From the NCBI GenBank assembly GCA_023411375.1, contig JAEYOW010000057.1, forward strand, positions 1 to 64,000: a stretch of 64,000 nucleotides of DNA. Direction: 5' to 3'. The position numbers and the translations under genes are program-made. Shown one piece after another: positions 51,649 through 58,961 of the stretch (position 1 is the first letter of the stretch; every line of letters starts with the position of its first letter). The DNA comes from Bacillota bacterium. GTDB taxonomy: Bacteria; Bacillota; Clostridia; Christensenellales; Aristaeellaceae. The notes under the pieces are model-generated. The model saw nothing but the letters and a program-made list of their open reading frames with translations. It was not told the DNA's origin and ran no database searches.

Positions 51649-53238
51649 ATGGAGGATTTGCTGATTCGCCGGGCTACTGTGTATGACGGTAGCGGCGAGG
51701 CGCCTTTCGCAGGAAGCCTGACGGTGAAGAACGGGATCATTACGGGTGTCTACCGGGCGGAAGCGCCGCCCATGCGGGCCGCTGAGGAAATTGATGCGCG
51801 GGGCCGGGCGCTGTGTCCGGGATTTGTGGATACGCACACCCATTCGGATATGACGCTGCTACACGACGGACGGCAGCATGCCTCTCTCTCTCAGGGCGTG
51901 ACGACGGAAATTCTGGGTCAGGACGGCCTTTCCTACGCGCCGATGAGCCGGGCAAACCTGAATGCCTACGCGCCTTATCTAAAGGGCCTTAACGGACAGT
52001 TCGACGACGTGGCGCTTGATTTTGAAACCGTGGGCGAGTATCTGTCGCGCTACCGAAACCGCGTGGGCGTGAACATAGCGTGGCTTTTGCCGCATTGCGC
52101 GCTACGCCTGGAAACGGCCGGCTTTGAAAACAGGCTGCTGACGGATAAGGAGCTGGACCGGGCGTGCGATATAGCCAGGGAGGCGATTTCGCAGGGTGCA
52201 TGCGGATTTTCCACTGGGCTTAGCTATTATCCCGGAGCGTTTAGCGATACGCGGGAGCTGATCGCCATTTGCAAAGCGGTGAAAGAAGCGGGCGGCGTAT
52301 ATGTGACGCACCTGCGCACGGTATTTCGCGGCCGGTCTTTCAGCGCAGTGGAAGAGGCGATTACCATTGCCCGGGAAACGGGCGTACCGCTTCACTTTTC
52401 ACATTTTCGCACGGGCGGGGATACCATCGGACATGCGGACGCGCTTTTGGAACCCATCGACCGCGCGGTACGCGAAGGGCTGGACGTGACGCTGGAGCTT
52501 TATCCCTATCCGTACGGGGCCTCCTATGCGCCGATGTTTGTGCCAATGTGGGCCAACGACGGCGGTATGAAAGAGATTTTAAAGCGGCTTTCCGACAAGG
52601 CGGAGAGGGCGCGCATCGCGCGCGAGATCGATGAAAGTTTTGCAAAGTTTGACGGCGTGATCACCTATGCGGCGCATACGCCGGGCCTGATGGGCAAAAG
52701 CTTTGGTGAAATCGCCGCGTCGCGGGGGATGAGCAAGGGCGAAACCATCGCGGAGCTTTTATTAAGCGAAGAGCTCGCGCTCAGCTTTCACGATGTGGAT
52801 CCGGAGCTTTCGGCAATGCAGAGGGAGCAATTTGACCGGGATGTGCTCTCGCTTTTGAAGCGTCCCTATTATATGGTCGGTTCAGACGCAATTCATGTGG
52901 GCCGGTATCCTCATCCGCGCGGTTGCGGAAGCTTCGCCAGGCTCTGGCGCGTAGCGCGCGAGCATGGTTTTGCCTACGAAACGCTGATCGAGCGAATGGC
53001 GGCGCTGCCGTCAAGGCGCTTTGGCCTGAAAAACCGCGGAATGCTTCGAACGGGCTACCGTGCGGATATGGTGCTGTTAAGGCCTGAGGACGTGTGCGAC
53101 AGAGCGACAAACGAAGAACCCCGGCTGCCGCCCCTTGGCGTTGATGAATGTTGGGTAAACGGCGTTAGGGCCCTCAGGAATGGCAGACCAACCGATGCGC
53201 TTGCCGGGCAGGTGCTCCCAAACAGGCGGGAGCCGTAG
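51649..53238 (+). CDS. N-acyl-D-amino-acid deacylase (amidohydrolase family 3)
   Basis: The product is a 529-residue amidohydrolase predicted to remove an acyl group from a D-amino acid or related amide. The metal site shows THTHSD (HxH), VTHLR, FSHFR and VGSDAIHVG. The family's zinc-bridging cysteine in the GVTT...GNCG segment is replaced by aspartate here (GVTTEILGQDG). The start at 51649 follows AAAGGAG. It stands between the binding protein and the permeases of the same importer, implying that the imported compound carries an N-acyl or amide bond to be cleaved. Confidence 0.88.
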   Translation: MEDLLIRRATVYDGSGEAPFAGSLTVKNGIITGVYRAEAPPMRAAEEIDARGRALCPGFVDTHTHSDMTLLHDGRQHASLSQGVTTEILGQDGLSYAPMSRANLNAYAPYLKGLNGQFDDVALDFETVGEYLSRYRNRVGVNIAWLLPHCALRLETAGFENRLLTDKELDRACDIAREAISQGACGFSTGLSYYPGAFSDTRELIAICKAVKEAGGVYVTHLRTVFRGRSFSAVEEAITIARETGVPLHFSHFRTGGDTIGHADALLEPIDRAVREGLDVTLELYPYPYGASYAPMFVPMWANDGGMKEILKRLSDKAERARIAREIDESFAKFDGVITYAAHTPGLMGKSFGEIAASRGMSKGETIAELLLSEELALSFHDVDPELSAMQREQFDRDVLSLLKRPYYMVGSDAIHVGRYPHPRGCGSFARLWRVAREHGFAYETLIERMAALPSRRFGLKNRGMLRTGYRADMVLLRPEDVCDRATNEEPRLPPLGVDECWVNGVRALRNGRPTDALAGQVLPNRREP

Positions 53239-53275
53239 GCCAATGGTGCGCTGTGCATAAGAAAGGATGAGAAAC

Positions 53276-54169
53276 ATGCAACAACTGAGGCGCAGCATGC
53301 GGCGCAACCGGGCGGCGTATCTCCTGATCGCGCCGGGGCTTTTGCTGATTACGGTAATCCTGGTATACCCGCTGGTGCGGGGCGTGCTGTCCAGCTTTTT
53401 CACCTCCTCCAAGGGAAGCTTGGACTTCGGCAAATTCGTAGGGCTGAAATACTATCGGGAGCTGTTTCAGGACCGCATCTTCCTCAAGGCCATGAGCAAC
53501 ACGCTGATCTGGACGGCGGTGATTGTGGCGGGGCAGTACGTTGGCGGGCTCGCGACAGCGTTGCTGCTAAACAAAAATTACCGTGGGCGCGGTATCTACC
53601 GCAGCCTTATCCTCATCCCCTGGGTCGTACCCGGCATCGCCGCGGCGATGACTTGGAAGTGGATGTACGCCAGCCAGTATGGTGTAATCAACTACGCGCT
53701 TCAGGCGCTGAATGTGATCGATACGAATATCGACTGGCTGGGCAACGCCCAGACCGCGCTTGGCAGCATTATGGTGACGGCCACATGGAAGGCGATTCCC
53801 TTTGTGACAATTGTGCTGCTGGCCGCGCTGCAATCCATCGATACCTCGCTTTACGAGGCGGCGCGGGTGGACGGAGCGTCCGTCTGGCAGAGCTTCCGCC
53901 ATATCACGCTGACGGGCATTAAGGAGGTCAGCATTACGACGGTTCTGTTGGAGATTATCTGGACGTTCAACCAGTTTGACCTTGTGTATACCATGACCAA
54001 GGGCGGGCCGTCAAACGCCTCGCAAATCATCCCGGTATATACATACCTGACCGCCTTTAATTTTTTCAAATTCAACAAGGCCGCCGCCATTGGCGTTATG
54101 GGCTTGCTGGTTGTGGGTGTGTTCGCCGTGTGGTATATCATTCGTAACAATCGAGGTGAGAGGGCATGA
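53276..54169 (+). CDS. ABC transporter permease (MalF/UgpA type)
   Basis: The product is a 297-residue permease with six helices. The coupling loop SLYEAARVDGASVWQSFRHI with the EAA motif (near residue 200) is perfect. The start is set at 53276, eight bases after AAAGGA, rather than at 53267. It overlaps the next permease by 4 bases. Confidence 0.93.
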   Translation: MQQLRRSMRRNRAAYLLIAPGLLLITVILVYPLVRGVLSSFFTSSKGSLDFGKFVGLKYYRELFQDRIFLKAMSNTLIWTAVIVAGQYVGGLATALLLNKNYRGRGIYRSLILIPWVVPGIAAAMTWKWMYASQYGVINYALQALNVIDTNIDWLGNAQTALGSIMVTATWKAIPFVTIVLLAALQSIDTSLYEAARVDGASVWQSFRHITLTGIKEVSITTVLLEIIWTFNQFDLVYTMTKGGPSNASQIIPVYTYLTAFNFFKFNKAAAIGVMGLLVVGVFAVWYIIRNNRGERA

Positions 54170-55008
54170 CAAAGAACGCTCGCGTTCAGGCGGGAAAAAA
54201 GACGGGCATTTACGTGACCATTACCCTGATCACGCTGCTGCTGGTATTCCCTTTCATTTGGATGGTGTCCACGTCGCTTAAAGACCGTGCGGAGATGTTT
54301 TCCGCCGTACCCACGTTTTTTCCCAAGCAAATTACGTTTGCAAACTACCAATCCATGTGGAACGATTATAAGTTCTACACGTATCTGAAAAACAGCCTGA
54401 TCGTCGCGGTATCCACGACGGTGGTTTCATTGCTGTTCGCTACATTTTTGGCCTACGGTATTTCCCGCTTCCGCTTCAGGGGCAAGACGGTCGTGTTTGA
54501 CCTCCTTATTCTAACGCAGATGTTCCCGCTGCCCCTTTTGATCATTACGATCTATGTAACGTTTGCCCAACTTGGACTGATTGACTCGCACGTTGGATTA
54601 ACCATCGCTTACTGTACGTTTGCCATACCGTTTGCGACGATGATGCTTAAATCCTACTTTGACGGCCTTCCTGTGGAGCTGGAGGAGGCTGCGTCCATCG
54701 ATGGGTGCGGCGTGCTTCGAACCATCTTTAAAATTGTGATGCCGATTTCCGCGCCGGCCATTGCCGCGATGGGGCTGTTTTCCTTCATCCTTGCGTGGCA
54801 GGAGTTCATGATGGCGTTGACGCTTATTCGCACGACTGGGCTTCGGACGCTGCCGGTGGGCATTACAATGATGGTGGGTTTCCGTGATATTATGTGGGGG
54901 CCGCTGATGGCAGGTACCACGGTAGTGACGTTGCCAGTTGTGTTTTTGTTCATTTATTTCCAGAAGTATCTGATTACCGGCATGACCATGGGCGCCGTGA
55001 AGGGCTGA
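54166..55008 (+). CDS. ABC transporter permease (MalG/UgpE type)
   Basis: The product is a 280-residue permease with six helices. The coupling loop ELEEAASIDGCGVLRTIFKI is typical, as is FPFIWMVSTSLKDRAEMFS at the first helix end. GAGGTGAG supplies the ribosome binding site inside the preceding gene. Together with the MalF-type partner it forms the channel; the ATPase must be encoded elsewhere, as known for MsmK-type shared ATPases. Confidence 0.93.
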   Translation: MTKNARVQAGKKTGIYVTITLITLLLVFPFIWMVSTSLKDRAEMFSAVPTFFPKQITFANYQSMWNDYKFYTYLKNSLIVAVSTTVVSLLFATFLAYGISRFRFRGKTVVFDLLILTQMFPLPLLIITIYVTFAQLGLIDSHVGLTIAYCTFAIPFATMMLKSYFDGLPVELEEAASIDGCGVLRTIFKIVMPISAPAIAAMGLFSFILAWQEFMMALTLIRTTGLRTLPVGITMMVGFRDIMWGPLMAGTTVVTLPVVFLFIYFQKYLITGMTMGAVKG

Positions 55009-55034
55009 CCCGCATCAGAAAGGAGCGCTTTTGA

Positions 55035-55502
55035 ATGAGCCAGACGGACAAGAAGCTTGAACTGCTGGGCATCACCCTGCCCAAAAAGGACCGGAGGGGG
55101 AAGGGGATTGTGGCGGTTCGCCAGTGCGGCGATCTGCTGTTTATCTCCGGACATGGTCCGGAAAAAGCCGACGGAACCATGCTGTACACGGGCAAGGTAG
55201 GCGGCGAATTGACGCTTGAGGAGGGCTATCAGGCGGCGCGGCAGTGCGGCATCAACCTGCTGGCCGCCATTCGTGAGTACATTGGCGACCTGGACCGGGT
55301 GGATTGTGTGCTGAAGGTGTTTGGCCTGGTGGCCAGCGCGCCGGATTTTTATGATCAGCCCGCCGTGATGCACGGTTTTTCGGACCTGCTGGTGGAGGTG
55401 CTGGGGGATCGCGGCTTACACGCGCGTTCGGCCATGGGCACCAACTGCCTGCCCGGCAACATTCCCGTAGAGGTGGAAGCCATTGTGCGCGTCCGCCGTT
55501 GA
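55035..55502 (+). CDS. RidA/YjgF-family protein (first of tandem pair)
   Basis: The product has 155 residues, of the RidA superfamily that hydrolyses reactive enamine/imine intermediates to ketones and ammonia. It contains LLFISGHGPEKADG, the GLHARSAMGTNCLPGNIPVE block whose Arg corresponds to Arg105 of E. coli RidA, and a following Glu equivalent to Glu120. The length exceeds the ~128 residues of RidA by an N-terminal extension. It lies in the operon with a PLP lyase expected to release enamines. Confidence 0.9.
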   Translation: MSQTDKKLELLGITLPKKDRRGKGIVAVRQCGDLLFISGHGPEKADGTMLYTGKVGGELTLEEGYQAARQCGINLLAAIREYIGDLDRVDCVLKVFGLVASAPDFYDQPAVMHGFSDLLVEVLGDRGLHARSAMGTNCLPGNIPVEVEAIVRVRR

Positions 55503-55518
55503 GAAAGGAGCGATTGGG

Positions 55519-55968
55519 ATGAGATCCGTTGAGGAAGAAATCATCGCGACGGCCCGAAAACGCCGGGGCAACGTGGTTTTCAACCAACACGGCCCGCTGC
55601 TGTTTATCGGCGGGCATGGCCCAGAGGACGAGTGGACGGGCGATCCGTTCTATACGGGACATCTGGGACGCGAGCTGACGGCGGAGGACGGCTACAAGGC
55701 CGCGCGCATTTGCGGCGAGATTTTGCTCAGCGCCATGCAGGAATACCTGGGAGAGCTTGACAAGGTGGATTATGTGGTCAAGGCGTTTGGCATGGTGAGC
55801 TGCGACGCGGCCTTTACCGAGCATGAAAAGGTAATGGACGGGTTTTCTGATCTGATGGTGGAGGTGCTTGGAGATAGGGGATTGCATGCGCGTTCCGCCA
55901 TGGGCACATCCAACCTTCCGGGCAATATTCCGGTGGAAATTGAACTGATCGTCAAAATAAAGGAATGA
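55519..55968 (+). CDS. RidA/YjgF-family protein (second of tandem pair)
   Basis: The product has 149 residues and is clearly related to the preceding gene: both contain the block VEVLGDRGLHARSAMGT followed by LPGNIPVE. The N-terminal halves differ strongly. The Arg and Glu of the RidA active site are conserved. The start at 55519 follows AAAGGAG. The pair may form a heterotrimer or handle two different imines. Confidence 0.9.
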   Translation: MRSVEEEIIATARKRRGNVVFNQHGPLLFIGGHGPEDEWTGDPFYTGHLGRELTAEDGYKAARICGEILLSAMQEYLGELDKVDYVVKAFGMVSCDAAFTEHEKVMDGFSDLMVEVLGDRGLHARSAMGTSNLPGNIPVEIELIVKIKE

Positions 55969-56165
55969 ACGGTACAATAGCGAGCTAGAGCGGATTTTGG
56001 ACCGGAATGCCATAGGAATGTTTTCAGCGGGACCGAAATCTTCCCGCCCCTCCGGAAAAGCCGGGCGATACGAACAAGCGTTGGAGAGCACGCGGGCCCT
56101 CCGACGCCCCCCCTTTGATTTTTTTGACAGCTATTGCTGCGCGTTGCGCGGCCCTTTGGCGTGGA

Positions 56166-56190
56166 GGTTGAGGGCGCGTAGTCCTCAACC
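56166..56190 (+). other. Hairpin in the gap before the GH4 gene
   Basis: GGTTGAGG (56166-56173) pairs with CCTCAACC (56183-56190), followed by TTT. It may be a weak terminator or attenuator before GH4. The rest of the 264-base gap (55969-56232), including a TTTTTTTGACA stretch near 56116, shows no complete promoter. Confidence 0.4.
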
Positions 56191-56232
56191 TTTCCCCGCC
56201 TGCGCAAATTGCCAATGAAGGAAAGGACTTGG

Positions 56233-57531
56233 ATGGGAATGAAGATAGCCATTATCGGCGCGGGCAGCAGCTATACGCCTGAAATTGTGGACGGGCTGCT
56301 GGATGTACGCGCGTTTATGCCGCTTGAGGTAGCGCTTTATGATTTGCCCGAGGGCCGGGAGCGCGCGCAGACCGTTTGCTCGCTGGCGGGGCGCATGGCA
56401 CGCAAGCGGGGAGCGGACGCGGCGTTTCACGTGGCGGAGAGCCTTTCGGAAGCGGTCGTGGGCTGCCGCTTTGTGGTGAGCCAGTTCCGTGTCGGGCTGC
56501 TGGAAGCGCGCATTCATGATGAGAAGATGCCGCTGCCCCTGGACCTGCTGGGACAGGAGACAACGGGCGCGGGGGGCTTCTGCAAGGCGATGCGGACCAT
56601 TCCCGCCGCGCTGGAGGTAGCGCGTGAGATGGAGAAAAGCAGCCCGGACGCTTGGCTTATCAACTTTACCAACCCGTCCGGCATCATTACCGAGGCCATA
56701 CAGCGCCATTCGCGCATCCGCTGCGTGGGGCTTTGCAACGTGCCCTACAACATGCGCGTGGACGCCGCAAGAATTTTGGAAGCGCCTGTGGAGCGGGTGC
56801 GGCTTAAAATGACCGGCTTGAACCACCTGAGCTTTGTGACTGAAATCTGGCTGGACGGAACCCCTGTGCTTCAACGCCTGATCGACGAGGGACGTTTTAG
56901 CGCCCAGCTTGTGAAGAACATCCCCAAGGTGGATGGGGTGGAAGAATTGATTCGTACCCTCCGCATGGTTCCATCGCCCTATCTGCAATATTATTATTTT
57001 GAAAAGACGATGCTGGGCAAGGAACGCGCGGACATTGCCGAGGGACGCGGCACACGCGGGGAGCAGATTTTGCGCGTGCAAGACGACCTGTTCAACCTGT
57101 ACCGTGACCCGGCGCTTGCGGATAAGCCCAAGGAGCTGGAGATGCGCGGCGGCGCATATTATTCCACCGTCGCCACGCTGCTGATGCAGGCGCTGGCGGG
57201 CGTAAACGAGCTGGAAATGCCTGTGTGCTGCCGAAACGGCGGCTCGGTGCCCGAGCTGGAGGACGACGCGGTGGTGGAAATCAACGCGCTTATCAATGAA
57301 AGCGGCGTGCATCCGCTGGCGGCGGGGCATTTGCCTGCGGCTGTGCGCGGCCTGGTGGAGCATGTCAAGGCCTATGAAAGCCTGACGGTAGAGGCTGCGG
57401 TAGAACATTCTAGAAGCAAGGCCGTTCAAGCGCTGCTGAGCCATCCGCTGATTCATGGATATGAGAACGCGGTTAAGGTGGTGGATGATCTGGCGCAGAC
57501 GTTTGCGCAATATGTGGGCCGGCTTGAGTGA
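56233..57531 (+). CDS. Glycoside hydrolase family 4 (6-phospho-glucosidase-like)
   Basis: The product is a 432-residue NAD- and metal-dependent glycosidase. The N-terminal Rossmann motif IAIIGAGSSYTPEIV and the metal-site motifs CNVPYNM (near residue 174) and GLNHLSF (near 200) are those of 6-phospho-beta/alpha-glucosidases. GH4 enzymes use an oxidation-elimination mechanism, needing the C2 or C3 hydroxyl. The start is at 56233, with ATG 56239 as alternative. It is the last gene before a strong terminator. Co-location with a BadF kinase suggests that a phosphorylated glycoside may be its substrate. Confidence 0.9.
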   Translation: MGMKIAIIGAGSSYTPEIVDGLLDVRAFMPLEVALYDLPEGRERAQTVCSLAGRMARKRGADAAFHVAESLSEAVVGCRFVVSQFRVGLLEARIHDEKMPLPLDLLGQETTGAGGFCKAMRTIPAALEVAREMEKSSPDAWLINFTNPSGIITEAIQRHSRIRCVGLCNVPYNMRVDAARILEAPVERVRLKMTGLNHLSFVTEIWLDGTPVLQRLIDEGRFSAQLVKNIPKVDGVEELIRTLRMVPSPYLQYYYFEKTMLGKERADIAEGRGTRGEQILRVQDDLFNLYRDPALADKPKELEMRGGAYYSTVATLLMQALAGVNELEMPVCCRNGGSVPELEDDAVVEINALINESGVHPLAAGHLPAAVRGLVEHVKAYESLTVEAAVEHSRSKAVQALLSHPLIHGYENAVKVVDDLAQTFAQYVGRLE

Positions 57532-57551
57532 AATAATAACCTTAGAAATAG

Positions 57552-57584
57552 ACCCTTATGAATGGATTGATTCATAAGGGTTTT
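57552..57584 (+). terminator. Rho-independent terminator of the amino-sugar operon
   Basis: ACCCTTATGAAT (57552-57563) pairs with ATTCATAAGGGT (57570-57581), 12 bp with a 6-nt loop, followed by TTT-ATT. It lies 20 bases after the GH4 stop. Confidence 0.9.
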
Positions 57585-57662
57585 ATTGCGTTTCCACGAA
57601 GATTCGGAATCGCAATATTTAATATAAGCTCATATATCAAATATCAAATATCTAAAATACTA

Positions 57663-57691
57663 TTGACAGCACGCGGTTATGGCGCTATAAT
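57663..57691 (+). promoter_or_regulatory. Consensus sigma-A promoter of the TRAP operon
   Basis: TTGACA (57663-57668) and TATAAT (57686-57691) are exact consensus with a 17-base spacer. The AT-rich stretch upstream (57600-57660) may serve as an UP element. Confidence 0.92.
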
Positions 57692-57724
57692 GACCTCATC
57701 AAACAAGGGCGCCCCATATCCGAC

Positions 57725-57815
57725 GCCGGTGATACCGGCCAAAGGATGAGGGGAGCGCGGCGTTGGTACGGCCGTATCAAATGCGGTAAAAAATCGAAGC
57801 CCGCAGAAGGGCTTC
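57725..57815 (+). other. Structured leader before the TRAP operon
   Basis: The ~140-nt leader has a perfect hairpin GCCGGT-GAT-ACCGGC (57725-57739) and a second GAAGCCC/GGGCTTC (57796-57802 with 57809-57815) shortly before the ribosome binding site AAAGGAGG. I cannot match it to a known riboswitch. Confidence 0.4.
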
Positions 57816-57835
57816 AGGAAAACAAAGGAGGCACC

Positions 57836-58825
57836 ATGAAAAAGGTACTGATCGTTACCCTTGCACTCATCCTTGCGCTGAACGCCGGATTGCTGGCCGT
57901 TGCGCAGGCGGAAACGCCGGAGTTCCTGGAGGTATTCAGCGGTTCCATGGGCGGCAGCTGGTATTCCGTCGGCTCTGAAATCGCCACTGTTCTTCAGGAA
58001 AAAATTCCGGGAATGACGGCGCGCGTCGCGCCTGGCGGCGGCTCGGCCAATCCTACCACAGTGCAAAAGAAGGAAGGCCTGCTGGGGCTTGTATATACCG
58101 GCGTGGCTTACGAAGCCTATGAGGGCGTGGGCGACTACACCGAAAAGCACGGAGACATCACGCAGGTGATCTCGCTGTACTCCATGCCGTTCCTTTGGGT
58201 AGCGCTGCGCGAGGATCAGAGCGTTAACTCCATTTACGACCTGGCCGACAAGCGCGTTTCGCCCGGCCGCACGGGCCAGACGGGCCTTGCCATCAGCCGC
58301 GCATGCTTTGCCGCCCATGGTATCGATATGGATAAGATCACCGAGAACGGTGGCACGGTAAGCCTGCTGGGCGACTCCGAGCGCCTGAATATGCTGCGCG
58401 ACCGCAACCTGGACGCGGTTTCCGGCCTCCTGCCGTTGGACCACTCCGAGCTGCAGAGCCTGAGCCTGAACCCCGGCATCAAGCTGATTTCGCTTGACCC
58501 TGAGAAGATTCCCGATCTGCAGAAGGCAATTTCCGGTTTGGAGGCCATCACCATTGAGCCCGGCCAGTTTGATGAATACCAGACCGAGCCGGTGACCACC
58601 GTGGCGGCGATCACCTCGCTGATTTGCCATAAGGATCTGGACGAGGAGCTGGTGTACAACATCACCAAGGCTGTATACGAAGAAGCCGAGCGCTTCGCCA
58701 AATACTACGGCGAGGAAAACAGCGTGATTAAAGCCAATCCGCTGGCCGGCTGCGACCCCAACTTCCCCGTTCATCCCGGCGCGATGAAGTTTTATCAGGA
58801 AATCGGTCTTGCGCCCGCTAACTGA
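57836..58825 (+). CDS. TAXI-family TRAP transporter solute-binding protein
   Basis: The product is a 329-residue binding protein with a signal peptide of about 26 residues (cleavage after AQA) and no lipobox. GGSWYSVGSEIATVLQEKIP and RVAPGGGSANPTTVQKKEG are the characteristic opening of the TAXI group; SPGRTGQTGL is the middle hallmark. The start at 57836 follows AAAGGAGG. TRAP systems use ion gradients to import organic acids. It is followed by a fused TRAP permease. Confidence 0.94.
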   Translation: MKKVLIVTLALILALNAGLLAVAQAETPEFLEVFSGSMGGSWYSVGSEIATVLQEKIPGMTARVAPGGGSANPTTVQKKEGLLGLVYTGVAYEAYEGVGDYTEKHGDITQVISLYSMPFLWVALREDQSVNSIYDLADKRVSPGRTGQTGLAISRACFAAHGIDMDKITENGGTVSLLGDSERLNMLRDRNLDAVSGLLPLDHSELQSLSLNPGIKLISLDPEKIPDLQKAISGLEAITIEPGQFDEYQTEPVTTVAAITSLICHKDLDEELVYNITKAVYEEAERFAKYYGEENSVIKANPLAGCDPNFPVHPGAMKFYQEIGLAPAN

Positions 58826-58894
58826 AGAAAGCCTTCCTCTAACAGCGGCTTTCATCCCCTCTGCGCGCGGGAGCGCCGCGCCGCATTAAGCTCC

Positions 58895-58920
58895 GCCAGG
58901 GAGCGGGAATGCTCCCTGGC
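58895..58920 (+). other. Intercistronic GC-rich hairpin after the TAXI binding-protein gene
   Basis: GCCAGGGAGC (58895-58904) pairs with GCTCCCTGGC (58911-58920), 10 bp with the loop GGGAAT. No T-run follows (CATTCTGATTTT is interrupted). It lies between the binding protein and the TRAP permease. Confidence 0.7.
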
Positions 58921-58961
58921 CATTCTGATTTTCCGAGTTCAAAACGGACGGAGGTTTTGAT

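Noticed and set aside
57694..57751. CCTCATC/GATGAGG pairing as the closing stem of a riboswitch
   Set aside because: The left arm straddles the predicted transcription start (about 57697-57699), so most of it would not be in the RNA.
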